Made by a program: the position numbers and the translations under genes. A stretch of 64,000 nt of DNA from the NCBI RefSeq assembly GCF_016908355.1, contig NZ_JAFBDT010000001.1, positions 62,001-126,000 on the forward strand, read 5' to 3'. Shown one piece after another: positions 9,149 through 16,444 of the stretch. Positions within the stretch are counted from its first letter, which is position 1. Each line of letters begins with the position of its first letter. This DNA is from Fusibacter tunisiensis (GTDB taxonomy: Bacteria > Bacillota > Clostridia > Peptostreptococcales > Acidaminobacteraceae). Below the pieces are notes generated by a model. It made no database searches. It was given only the letters and a program-made list of their open reading frames with translations, and had not been told where the DNA came from.

Positions 9149-9379
9149 ATGAGCGAATTGGTAAGAGTTATTGCAGCTTCGCTGGTAGATAATCCTGAAA
9201 GTGTTGAAGTAAGAGAAGTTGAAGGCTCTCAATCAATTATTATTGAGTTGAAAGTCGCATCTGAAGACATGGGTAAGGTAATCGGCAAACAAGGGCGAAT
9301 TGCGAAGGCAATTCGAACTGTGGTTAAAGCTGCGGCGACTAAAGAAAATAAACGTGTCGTTGTGGAAATTATTCAGTAA
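9149..9379 (+). CDS. khpA: KH-domain RNA-binding protein KhpA
   Basis: KhpA (YlqC) is a 76-aa single-KH-domain RNA chaperone that in other Firmicutes pairs with KhpB/Jag and affects cell division and elongation. The KH GxxG loop is seen as VIGKQGRI in the middle of the protein, followed by the helix AKAIRTVVKAAA. A GAGGTG ribosome binding site precedes the ATG. It is the last gene before a strong terminator, so the ffh-rpsP-khpA transcript probably ends here, at least in part. Confidence 0.93.
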   Translation: MSELVRVIAASLVDNPESVEVREVEGSQSIIIELKVASEDMGKVIGKQGRIAKAIRTVVKAAATKENKRVVVEIIQ

Positions 9380-9390
9380 TTGAACTGTAG

Positions 9391-9427
9391 AGCTATTTCA
9401 TAGGTTTTACCCTGAAATAGCTTTTTT
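9391..9427 (+). terminator. Intrinsic terminator between khpA and rimM
   Basis: AGCTATTTCA (9391-9400) pairs perfectly with TGAAATAGCT (9413-9422). A GGT/ACC pairing is possible inside the loop, and six T follow at 9422-9427. rimM starts only 26 nt later with no clear promoter, so the element may act as an attenuator that sets the ratio of S16/KhpA to RimM/TrmD. Confidence 0.88.
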
Positions 9428-9452
9428 CTTATTAAGGTATTGGGAGTATGCT

Positions 9453-9950
9453 GTGGCACAAATGTTTAATATTGGAAAAATTGTAAATACACATGGCGTC
9501 AAAGGAGAAGTTAAAATTTATCCTTATACAGACGATGTGACCAAATTTGAAAAGTATTCAAGTTTGATTGTTGGAGAGCGCCGTATAGAGGTTGTTTCCG
9601 TTCGCATTCATAAAAATATGGCACTTGTTAAATTTAAGGGATATGAGTCGATTGATTCTGTTCATGAACTTATAAACCAAAGCGTTTATATTCCCCGCGA
9701 AATGGCTGATGATGACGGTGAGGGTCACTATATTGTAGATTTAATTGGGTGCATTATTTTGGATGAATATGGAAAAGAACTTGGCGTTTTGAAGGATGTT
9801 CTTCAAAACACAGCTCAAGACTTATATGAAATTAAGCGGAAGGACTCAATGCAGGTTTTTTATGTCCCTGTTGTGGATGAATTTGTAAAATCCATCGATA
9901 TCAATGCAAGAAAGATTGTGATTCATTTGATTGAAGGGATGCTAGAATGA
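9453..9950 (+). CDS. rimM: Ribosome maturation factor RimM
   Basis: RimM helps 16S rRNA 3'-domain processing and assembly by binding S19. The 165-aa product begins MAQMFNIGKIVNTHGVKGEV, matching the family N terminus, and has the C-terminal PRC barrel segment around YEIKRKDSMQVFYVPVVDEFV. The GTG at 9453 is used because GGGAG (9442-9446) lies 6 nt upstream. It overlaps trmD by 4 nt (ATGA), a sign of translational coupling. Confidence 0.96.
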   Translation: MAQMFNIGKIVNTHGVKGEVKIYPYTDDVTKFEKYSSLIVGERRIEVVSVRIHKNMALVKFKGYESIDSVHELINQSVYIPREMADDDGEGHYIVDLIGCIILDEYGKELGVLKDVLQNTAQDLYEIKRKDSMQVFYVPVVDEFVKSIDINARKIVIHLIEGMLE

Positions 9951-10651
9951 AGTTCAGAATCCTAACACTATTTCCAGAAATGTTTGATGGGTTTTTGAGT
10001 ACAAGCATTATTGGAAGAGCAGTGGCACAAAACCATATTAAAATTGAATGCGACAATATTAGAGAGTATTCAGAAAATCGCCATAAAAAGGTAGATGATG
10101 CGCCTTTTGGAGGCGGTGCTGGAATGGTGATGATGGTGCAGCCGTTAAAAGATGCTTTGCAGGCTAAACCCATAGCACCTAAAGGAAAAGTCATATATAT
10201 GTCACCGCTCGGCAGCCGTTTGACACATGATAAAGTGGTTGATTTATCCCAATATGATGAACTTGTGATTGTATGTGGTCATTATGAGGGGATAGATCAG
10301 CGGTTCATTGATCGATATGTGGATGAAGAAATTTCAATTGGAGATTTTGTTTTAACAGGTGGTGAGCTTGCTGCAATGGTTTTGGTTGATAGTGTGAGCC
10401 GGATGGTAACGCATGTTCTTAGCAACGATGATTCTGCAAGTGATGAGTCGTTTGCCAATGGTCTGTTGGAATATCCCCAATACACACGTCCAGCATCTTA
10501 CGATGGTGATGTGGTTCCCGATGTTTTAATTTCTGGAAATCATGCTAAAATTGAAAAATGGCGTTTAGACCAGTCATTGGCACTTACAAAATTACGAAGA
10601 CCAGACCTTTATGAAGCCTATATGCAAAAAAAGGTTGATAAGAAATTGTGA
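9947..10651 (+). CDS. trmD: tRNA (guanine37-N1)-methyltransferase TrmD
   Basis: TrmD methylates N1 of G37 in tRNAs using S-adenosylmethionine, preventing +1 frameshifting. The product is 234 aa. It shows the SPOUT trefoil-knot sequences MSPLGSRLTHDKV, CGHYEGIDQRFIDR and SIGDFVLTGGELA, plus the DDAPFGGGAGMVM loop near the N terminus and PQYTRP later. It overlaps rimM by 4 nt. The -35 region of the rplS promoter lies inside its last codons. Confidence 0.97.
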   Translation: MKFRILTLFPEMFDGFLSTSIIGRAVAQNHIKIECDNIREYSENRHKKVDDAPFGGGAGMVMMVQPLKDALQAKPIAPKGKVIYMSPLGSRLTHDKVVDLSQYDELVIVCGHYEGIDQRFIDRYVDEEISIGDFVLTGGELAAMVLVDSVSRMVTHVLSNDDSASDESFANGLLEYPQYTRPASYDGDVVPDVLISGNHAKIEKWRLDQSLALTKLRRPDLYEAYMQKKVDKKL

Positions 10652-10663
10652 AAATGGTATAAT
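10635..10663 (+). promoter_or_regulatory. Sigma-A promoter for rplS
   Basis: TTGATA (10635-10640), 17 bp, TATAAT (10658-10663), overlapping the end of trmD. The predicted start near 10670 places the whole L19-type leader hairpin inside the transcript. Confidence 0.8.
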
Positions 10664-10681
10664 ACCTATGTTTGAATTACG

Positions 10682-10716
10682 GATGTTCCTCTGTCGCAGA
10701 GGCGTTAATGAACATC
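10682..10716 (+). promoter_or_regulatory. L19 ribosomal protein leader
   Basis: An outer stem GATGTTC (10682-10688) with GAACATC (10710-10716) encloses an inner hairpin CTCTG/CAGAG (10689-10693 and 10697-10701) with a 3-nt loop. It lies directly 5' of rplS, in the position of the Firmicutes L19 leader (autoregulation by L19). The pairing is seen directly; the Rfam family assignment is from memory. Confidence 0.7.
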
Positions 10717-10738
10717 TTTGAGGGAAGGAGGTAGTACG

Positions 10739-11092
10739 ATGAATCAGAACATCATTAAGACTATCGAAAATGAACAGTTGAAGTCAGACATTACACCGTT
10801 TAATGTTGGTGATACTGTAAAAGTTCACTTGCGCGTAAAAGAGGGCAAGAGAGAAAGAATTCAGATTTTTGAAGGTGTAGTGCTTAAAAAGCAAAACGGT
10901 GGTATTGCAGAAACTTTCACAGTAAGAAAAATTTCTTACGGTGTTGGTGTTGAAAAGACTTTACCGCTTCATTCACCAAAAATCGAAAAGATCGAAGTGG
11001 TTAGAGAAGGTCGCGTAAGAAGAGCCAGATTAAATTACTTGAGATCACGTGTGGGTAAATCCGCAAAAGTAAAAGAAAAGAAAAAGTACTAA
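10739..11092 (+). CDS. rplS: 50S ribosomal protein L19
   Basis: L19 sits at the 30S-50S interface. The 117-aa product has the family features [30 protein letters not shown] and the C-terminal [16 protein letters not shown]. The ATG at 10739 is chosen because AAGGAGG ends about 6 nt before it; an upstream in-frame GTG-type start would lie in the ribosome binding site. It has its own promoter and a structured leader and ends with a terminator, so it is largely an independent unit. Confidence 0.98.
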   Translation: MNQNIIKTIENEQLKSDITPFNVGDTVKVHLRVKEGKRERIQIFEGVVLKKQNGGIAETFTVRKISYGVGVEKTLPLHSPKIEKIEVVREGRVRRARLNYLRSRVGKSAKVKEKKKY

Positions 11093-11101
11093 TTCAAGTA
11101 G

Positions 11102-11125
11102 AAAGGGACTTCAAAGTCCCTTTTT
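11102..11125 (+). terminator. Intrinsic terminator after rplS
   Basis: AAAGGGACT (11102-11110) pairs with AGTCCCTTT (11115-11123) around a TCAA loop, ending in a short T-run (five T, 11121-11125). It closes the rplS transcript before rbgA. Confidence 0.85.
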
Positions 11126-11179
11126 ATTTGTTTTTGAAACGTATGAACTGTGTTAGAATGGTATAAAAAGGAGAAAATC

Positions 11180-12046
11180 GTGAGTATAAATTGGTACCCT
11201 GGGCACATGAAAAAAACAAGGGATCTTATTGAAGCAAATTTAAAGTTGGTGGATATCGTGGTTGAACTTTTAGATGCTCGGATTCCCATTAGCAGTAAGA
11301 ATCCCCAATTTGAAAATTTAATTGGTGGTAAAAAAAGAGTCGTGGCACTTAATAAGCACGATTTATCTGACCCTGTGGTTACACGTAAGTGGGTAACCTA
11401 CTATAAGGAAAAGGGGATTGATGCAATACCCATTAATTCATTAAACGGTCAAGGTATTTCAGAGTTGCTTGGTCATGTGAAATTAGCTTCTGCTGAAGTT
11501 GCTGAAAAGATGAAAAGACAGGGCCGAAAATTAAGACCAATCCGGCTCATGATTATTGGAATCCCTAATGTCGGGAAGTCGTCTTTAATTAATCGCTTGG
11601 CGGGGAAAAATGCCGCAAAAGCAGGGAATAAACCTGGTGTTACAAAAGGCAAGCAGTGGATTCGGATTAATAAAGACCTTGAATTGTTTGACACACCTGG
11701 AATACTTTGGCCAAAAATTGAAGAAGATATGATGGGGATTAAGTTAGCGTGTTCTGGGGCGATTAAAGATGAAATCCTAAATATTGAAGACATTGCTTTT
11801 CACCTTATTCGCATATTGAGTGATAAATATCCTGAAGCTATAAAGCATCGATACCAATTGGAACAAGTTGAAGATCCTGTTGAAATAATGGAAGCAATTG
11901 GCCGAAAAAGAGGCTGCCTCGTTAAAGGTAATCAAGTGGACTTGGAAAAAGCCAGTCGATTAATAGTAGACGAATTTAGAAAAGGGATTATTGGTACCAT
12001 TTCGTTGGAATCTCCCGAGGATTCTGGTAAAGGATTAGAAGAATGA
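11180..12046 (+). CDS. rbgA: Ribosome biogenesis GTPase RbgA (YlqF)
   Basis: RbgA is a GTPase needed for late 50S-subunit assembly. The protein is 288 aa and circularly permuted: the G4 motif NKHD (residues 58-61) comes before the G1 P-loop GIPNVGKSS (127-135), and G3 is DTPG. It begins with the signature INWYPGHMKKTRD. The GTG at 11180 is chosen (GGAG 6 nt upstream); the longer frame from 11150 runs into the upstream region and lacks a ribosome binding site. It overlaps rnhB by 4 nt. Confidence 0.96.
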   Translation: MSINWYPGHMKKTRDLIEANLKLVDIVVELLDARIPISSKNPQFENLIGGKKRVVALNKHDLSDPVVTRKWVTYYKEKGIDAIPINSLNGQGISELLGHVKLASAEVAEKMKRQGRKLRPIRLMIIGIPNVGKSSLINRLAGKNAAKAGNKPGVTKGKQWIRINKDLELFDTPGILWPKIEEDMMGIKLACSGAIKDEILNIEDIAFHLIRILSDKYPEAIKHRYQLEQVEDPVEIMEAIGRKRGCLVKGNQVDLEKASRLIVDEFRKGIIGTISLESPEDSGKGLEE

Positions 12047-12810
12047 TAATTGAAGGGAAGACGATATCGCAACTTAAAAAAATTGCCAATTCAATTGAAG
12101 ACTCTGAAATTCCGTCGTTTTGTGCAAGCTTAAAATCTGATGGTAGAAAAGGGGCCGTTTTACTGGCTGAATCTCTTGAAAGAAAAATCGTTAAAATTCA
12201 GGCGCTATCAGAAAAACTTAATTTTATGAAACGCTATGAGCTTGCTGCGGAAGATAAGGGGTTTAAACATATAGCAGGATTGGATGAAGCAGGCAGAGGG
12301 CCCCTAGTTGGACCAGTTGTTGCTGCTGCTGTTGTGCTTGATATGCGTCATGACTGGACTGGGATTGACGATTCAAAGAAACTCTCTGAAAGCAAACGCC
12401 TTTACTTTTATGATAAGATAATTCACAATTCTTTAGCATATGGTATTGGCATAGCCACGCATACAGAGATTGATGAGATTAACATTTTAAATGCAACAAA
12501 ACTGGCCATGAAGCGGGCGCTAAAAAGTGTAGAGGCAGATTACTTATTAATTGATGCAGTTAGATTAGCCGATATACCTATAGAACAGGAATCAATTGTA
12601 AAAGGAGATGCAAACAGTATCAGCATTGCGGCTGCATCGATTTTGGCAAAAGTTTCTCGGGATGCGATGATGACAGAGCTCCATAAATTATATCCCCAAT
12701 ATGGATTTGATGAGAACAAAGGGTATGGAACACCAAAGCACTATGCTGCTATTAATGAATATGGCGTAATTGATGCCCATAGAAGAAGTTTTTTAAAAGG
12801 ATTTTTTTAA
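12043..12810 (+). CDS. rnhB: Ribonuclease HII
   Basis: RNase HII removes ribonucleotides from DNA-RNA hybrids. The protein is 255 aa, including an N-terminal extension of about 75 residues as in Bacillus RnhB. The catalytic core starts at GLDEAGRGPLVGP (Asp81 and Glu82), continues with DYLLIDAVRL and ends with KGDANSISIAAASILAKV. It overlaps rbgA by 4 nt. A sequence resembling a sigma-D promoter lies inside this gene at 12548-12575. Confidence 0.96.
   Translation: MIIEGKTISQLKKIANSIEDSEIPSFCASLKSDGRKGAVLLAESLERKIVKIQALSEKLNFMKRYELAAEDKGFKHIAGLDEAGRGPLVGPVVAAAVVLDMRHDWTGIDDSKKLSESKRLYFYDKIIHNSLAYGIGIATHTEIDEINILNATKLAMKRALKSVEADYLLIDAVRLADIPIEQESIVKGDANSISIAAASILAKVSRDAMMTELHKLYPQYGFDENKGYGTPKHYAAINEYGVIDAHRRSFLKGFF
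12548..12575 (+). promoter_or_regulatory. Possible intragenic sigma-D-type promoter upstream of the FliK-like gene
   Basis: TAAT (12548-12551), 16 bp, GCCGATAT (12568-12575). This has the same hexamers and spacing as the candidate before the fapA-like gene at 50625-50652. It lies within rnhB, 246 nt before the FliK-like gene. Coding constraint and chance could also explain it. Confidence 0.3.
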
Positions 12811-12820
12811 GAGGATTCTG

Positions 12821-14257
12821 ATGAGAATTACAAATCAAGCCATAATGCATAATTTAATAAAATTGATGAATCAACCGGATGTGCCTGCAAAAACAAAGCA
12901 ATTGATTGGTTCTATCATTGAAGGACAGGTTATCGCACTAGAAGGAGAAACCTTGTCGGTTGAAGTGGATGGAGAGGTAATTAAACTTCAAAATCAGTCG
13001 TCACATGCTTTTCAGAAAGGCGACTTTATTTCTGCGCAAATTGTTGATGTTAAAGATGGGGCTTTGTGGATTCGCGTTGCAGATGATTTACCTCAAGAGA
13101 CAGAAGACATACCAATGCAGTTGCTTAATAAAATGAAACTTCCAACCACACCAATCAATCAGGAAATTGTTAAAGCCCTCATTCAAAATGAAGTGCCTGT
13201 CACTTTGACAACGGTAAAATCAATGCAAAATGCTATAAAAGAAGTGGGTGTTTTTAGTGCTGAATTTAGTACTGCACCTGAGCCTACACGTGAAATGGCA
13301 CTTGCAAATTTAGACAAGCCATTAAAAGAAATGATATTATTCATGATGAAGGATGAGCAAACGCCAGAACGTTCTAATGAGAGCCTATCCACTTTTAAAA
13401 CAAATGACAGTGGGCATGTTGAGCGTCTGTTAACAACACCACTTGCAAATGAGGTTATAAAGGCTGAGGCTAAAGGTGTTTTTGAAGCGCTTAAACAAGT
13501 CTTAAACGTTGAATCTAGCTTGCCGGACACAAAAGTTGTTCAAGAACTTCTGAACCAGTTTGAGGTTAACAGAAGTAGCGTTTTAGTACGCGAAAATTTA
13601 GAATTGACACTTAAAAACTTAACGCTGATTGAAGCTGCCATCCAAAATAAGAACCCTGTTTCTGAAGCGTTTGTTAAACTATTGGACCAAATTTCTAAAT
13701 TACCCCTTAAAGACCATGTGGTTTCACAAGCTTTAGAGATACTTGTTAACGAAGCCACGAATGATGAAAAAGTAGAGTCACTGCTTCAGTGGGCAAAACA
13801 ATCAGGTTTATCTGAATCGATAGTAGAAGAGATGCAGACTCAATTTAGTATTGTTAAAGAATTGAAGCAAGTGCCTCAAGGTGTGCCTGACTCTATTGCC
13901 TTTTATCAGTTCCCGATACAACTTGAAAAAGAATTTACAACCGTTGATTTATATGTTAAAAAACGTCATAAAAAAGTGGACCCCGATGACTTATACCTTT
14001 TAGTTGCTCTAAATACCCACAATTGTGGTGAAGTAAGGTGTGCTGTCCATAAAATGAAGTCACACTATGATCTTGCATTTAGTTTGGAAGAAAAGGATAC
14101 ACGAGATTTGTTTAAAATGAATCAGCTAAATTTAGAAATGGTTTTGAACGAAATGGGCATTTCAGATGTCTCTATTCGATTTGGTGTAAAAGAATTAGAT
14201 TTTGTTCAATCCTTTGAACCGGAACACGATGGTTTCACCATTGATATGAAAGTTTAG
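12821..14257 (+). CDS. FliK-like protein (YlqG position)
   Basis: This 478-aa protein is not one I can name with certainty. By position (after rnhB, before a FlhB-C-like gene) it corresponds to Bacillus YlqG. The N-terminal 90 residues form a beta-rich part (GQVIALEGETLSVEVDGEVI). The middle is helical and low in conservation. The last 130 residues (LVALNTHNCGEVRCAVHKMK and onward) resemble the C-terminal domain of hook-length control protein FliK, ending in a short basic FTIDMKV. No signal peptide or membrane segment is seen. The pairing with the next gene suggests a role related to flagellar export switching, but that is inference. Confidence 0.65.
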   Translation: MRITNQAIMHNLIKLMNQPDVPAKTKQLIGSIIEGQVIALEGETLSVEVDGEVIKLQNQSSHAFQKGDFISAQIVDVKDGALWIRVADDLPQETEDIPMQLLNKMKLPTTPINQEIVKALIQNEVPVTLTTVKSMQNAIKEVGVFSAEFSTAPEPTREMALANLDKPLKEMILFMMKDEQTPERSNESLSTFKTNDSGHVERLLTTPLANEVIKAEAKGVFEALKQVLNVESSLPDTKVVQELLNQFEVNRSSVLVRENLELTLKNLTLIEAAIQNKNPVSEAFVKLLDQISKLPLKDHVVSQALEILVNEATNDEKVESLLQWAKQSGLSESIVEEMQTQFSIVKELKQVPQGVPDSIAFYQFPIQLEKEFTTVDLYVKKRHKKVDPDDLYLLVALNTHNCGEVRCAVHKMKSHYDLAFSLEEKDTRDLFKMNQLNLEMVLNEMGISDVSIRFGVKELDFVQSFEPEHDGFTIDMKV

Positions 14258-14265
14258 GTGAGGGT

Positions 14266-14541
14266 ATGGAAAATAAAAAGAAACTGGCCAGCGCTTTGAA
14301 ATTTAATCCTGATGTTGATGCAGCGCCTCAAGTTATTGCAAAAGGAATAGGGCTTGTTGCTGAAAATATTATAAAACGGGCTGAGGAAAGTGATGTTCCT
14401 GTATATGTTGATGAAAAATTAAGTCGACAATTGAATCAGTTGGATATTGGCGATCAAATTCCATATGAATTGTATGAGGTTGTGGCTGAAGTTTTAGTGT
14501 TTATAAGTGATGTGGACCAAAAGAAGGGGACAATTAAATGA
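14266..14541 (+). CDS. FlhB C-terminal-domain homologue (FlhX/YlqH type)
   Basis: The 91-aa protein aligns with the last 80 or so residues of FlhB in this same window (the part after the NPTH autocleavage site). APQVIAKGIGLVAENIIKRA corresponds to APRVVAKGQDLVAQNIKRVA of FlhB, and IGDQIPYELYEVVAEVLVFI to IGDFIPPDFYEAVAEVLAYV. The membrane domain and the NPTH motif are absent, so it looks like a ready-made FlhB cytoplasmic fragment. It starts 8 nt after the FliK-like gene and overlaps the yraN-type gene by 4 nt (ATGA). Confidence 0.85.
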   Translation: MENKKKLASALKFNPDVDAAPQVIAKGIGLVAENIIKRAEESDVPVYVDEKLSRQLNQLDIGDQIPYELYEVVAEVLVFISDVDQKKGTIK

Positions 14542-14891
14542 ATAAGAGAGATGTTGGCGCAATGGGAGAGGGCATTGCTGAAAAATGGCTTGAAAAGAGA
14601 GGATTTACCTGTCTTTGTAGAAATTATTACAGTCGATATGGTGAAATTGACTTGATTTTCGAAAAAGACAAAACACTATATTTTGTTGAGGTTAAGTATA
14701 GACGAAGCCTCTACTATGGAAATGCAGTCAATTTATTAAACAAAGGTAAAGTAAGCCGTATGCGGCAGACAGCGTCAAAATATATTTCAGAAAATTATAA
14801 GGCATTTATAAAATATAAACTTTCATACATTGGCATTTTGGAGATGGACTCAAAAATTGAATATACTTGGATTGAGGATCTTTTGGTTTAA
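14538..14891 (+). CDS. YraN/UPF0102-family nuclease-like protein
   Basis: This 117-aa protein is of the YraN family, predicted to have an endonuclease-like PD-(D/E)xK fold. The core is visible as GEIDLIFEKDKTLYFVEVKYR, giving the D...ExK triad, and the N terminus has GAMGEGIAEKWLEKRGF. The biological role is not firmly established. It overlaps the FlhB-like gene by 4 nt and probably ends that transcription unit; comM follows after 83 nt with its own promoter-like sequence. Confidence 0.88.
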   Translation: MNKRDVGAMGEGIAEKWLEKRGFTCLCRNYYSRYGEIDLIFEKDKTLYFVEVKYRRSLYYGNAVNLLNKGKVSRMRQTASKYISENYKAFIKYKLSYIGILEMDSKIEYTWIEDLLV

Positions 14892-14916
14892 GTGTTGGCA
14901 GAAGGTCTAATTTTAG

Positions 14917-14943
14917 TTGACTTATTTCCATAATTTGTATAAT
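14917..14943 (+). promoter_or_regulatory. Candidate sigma-A promoter for comM-dprA
   Basis: TTGACT (14917-14922), 15 bp, TATAAT (14938-14943). The spacing is short, but the -10 is perfect. The -10 coincides with the start of a palindrome inside a larger inverted repeat (14928-14967). Confidence 0.45.
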
Positions 14944-14967
14944 ATATTATAAATTAACAAATTATGG
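14928..14967. repeat. 11-bp perfect inverted repeat around the comM promoter
   Basis: CCATAATTTGT (14928-14938) and ACAAATTATGG (14957-14967) are exact reverse complements with 18 nt between them. The interval begins with a 12-bp perfect palindrome (14939-14950). The right arm abuts the GGAGG ribosome binding site of comM. The layout resembles an operator for a dimeric repressor, but no regulator is known. Confidence 0.7.
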
Positions 14968-14974
14968 AGGTGTT

Positions 14975-16444
14975 ATGTATTCAAAAATTAATTCTGCAGT
15001 TGTAAGTGGCATGAAGGGTGAAGTTATTGAAATTGAAACGCAGATCAGTAATGGGCTACCATACCATATAATTGTTGGTTTACCAAGTCAGACCATAAGA
15101 GAATCAAAAGATCGTGTGAAATCGGCAATACGGGAAAGTGGGTTTAAGTTTCCAGATCAAAAAATTACACAAAATCTGTACCCCGCCCATTTGAAAAAGG
15201 AAGGTGCGCATTTAGATTTGCCACTTTCAATAGGAATTTTAGCCAGTATTTTAGACTTTAACTTAAAATTAGACACTTATGGTTTTATTGGCGAATTGTC
15301 ATTAGAAGGTGAAATTAAACCGGTCTCTGGAAGTGTTGCATTGGTTGAAGCCTTTGCAAAGAAAGGTATAAATCATATTGTTTTACCGGCATCAAATCTA
15401 AAAGAACTGATTACAATTGAGGGTGTGTCATATCATCCAGTTAATCAACTAGGTGACTTGATTAAAGAGCTGATTGAGGGAAGCTTAGAAACGGCATCAG
15501 GCTTGGGCGCAGTTGCAGATGCGCCTAGGGCACAGGGAAATTACAATGAAACAAGAGGGCTGAACCATGTGATCAGGGCACTTACCATTAGTGCAGCTGG
15601 TGGGTTTAACACACTGCTTGTTGGACCGCCAGGGTGTGGAAAAACCATGCTCGCGGAAAGATTTCAAACAATTTTACCTTCTCTTACAGAGACAGAATAT
15701 GTTGAAGTTTCAAAACTTTACGCACTAACTGGTGAAGCCTATATGAACAGACATAGGCCGTTTAGAATGCCACATCATAGCATTTCTATTACGGGAATGA
15801 TAGGGGGTACAAGCGCCCTTTTGCCAGGTGAAATATCTAAAGCCCATAGGGGCGTTCTTTTTTTAGATGAAATACTGGAATATAAGAATCCTGTTCTTCA
15901 AGCCTTACGAGAGCCGATAAGTAGTGGAAAAATACAATTGACAAAGAATTTTAAAAACGCGAGTTATCCTTGTGAATTCACAATGATTGCAACGATGAAT
16001 CCTTGTCCATGCGGATTTCATTTGTCAAAGTATAAGGCATGTACGTGTAACAGCTATGAAATTAAACGGTATCTAAATAAAATGTCTGGTGCCCTGCTTG
16101 ACCGTTTTCATATGATTGTGTATCTAGACCGCGCGGGTCAATTTGTTGAAAATAAAGGCACTAGGGGAAAAGACTCAATAGAACTGCGCAAGGATGTTGA
16201 GGATGTGTGTAAACGCATTCTTAAGTTTAGGGATGATAATACACCAATGCAGATAGAAGTGGATGCAATACCAGTATTGCAACAGTTATATGCAACTAAA
16301 AACTTATCCATGAGAGGTGCAAAACAGCTGTTGTCAGTTGCAGAAGTTATAGCCCATTTTAACGCATCGGATACCATTGATAAAAGTGCTTTGTATGAAG
16401 CTGCATCTTATCACAACTTATCAAGATTGAAAGAAGGCCTTTGA
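14975..16444 (+). CDS. comM: ComM/YifB-family Mg-chelatase-like AAA+ ATPase
   Basis: ComM is an AAA+ helicase that in naturally competent bacteria promotes branch migration during recombination of transforming DNA. The 489-aa protein has the N-terminal LonC-like domain (SKINSAVVSGMKGEVIEIET), P-loop GPPGCGKT (residues 217-224), the segment PFRMPHHSISITGMIGGTS, Walker B LFLDEILEY, and a Cys-rich loop NPCPCGFHLSKYKACTC. A GGAGG ribosome binding site precedes the ATG. The stop codon overlaps the dprA start (TGATG), so comM and dprA are coupled. Many non-competent Clostridia also carry it. Confidence 0.92.
   Translation: MYSKINSAVVSGMKGEVIEIETQISNGLPYHIIVGLPSQTIRESKDRVKSAIRESGFKFPDQKITQNLYPAHLKKEGAHLDLPLSIGILASILDFNLKLDTYGFIGELSLEGEIKPVSGSVALVEAFAKKGINHIVLPASNLKELITIEGVSYHPVNQLGDLIKELIEGSLETASGLGAVADAPRAQGNYNETRGLNHVIRALTISAAGGFNTLLVGPPGCGKTMLAERFQTILPSLTETEYVEVSKLYALTGEAYMNRHRPFRMPHHSISITGMIGGTSALLPGEISKAHRGVLFLDEILEYKNPVLQALREPISSGKIQLTKNFKNASYPCEFTMIATMNPCPCGFHLSKYKACTCNSYEIKRYLNKMSGALLDRFHMIVYLDRAGQFVENKGTRGKDSIELRKDVEDVCKRILKFRDDNTPMQIEVDAIPVLQQLYATKNLSMRGAKQLLSVAEVIAHFNASDTIDKSALYEAASYHNLSRLKEGL

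Noticed and set aside
15913-15920. GCCGATAA inside comM as a sigma-D promoter
   Set aside because: No -35 element at the right spacing, and no flagellar gene downstream.
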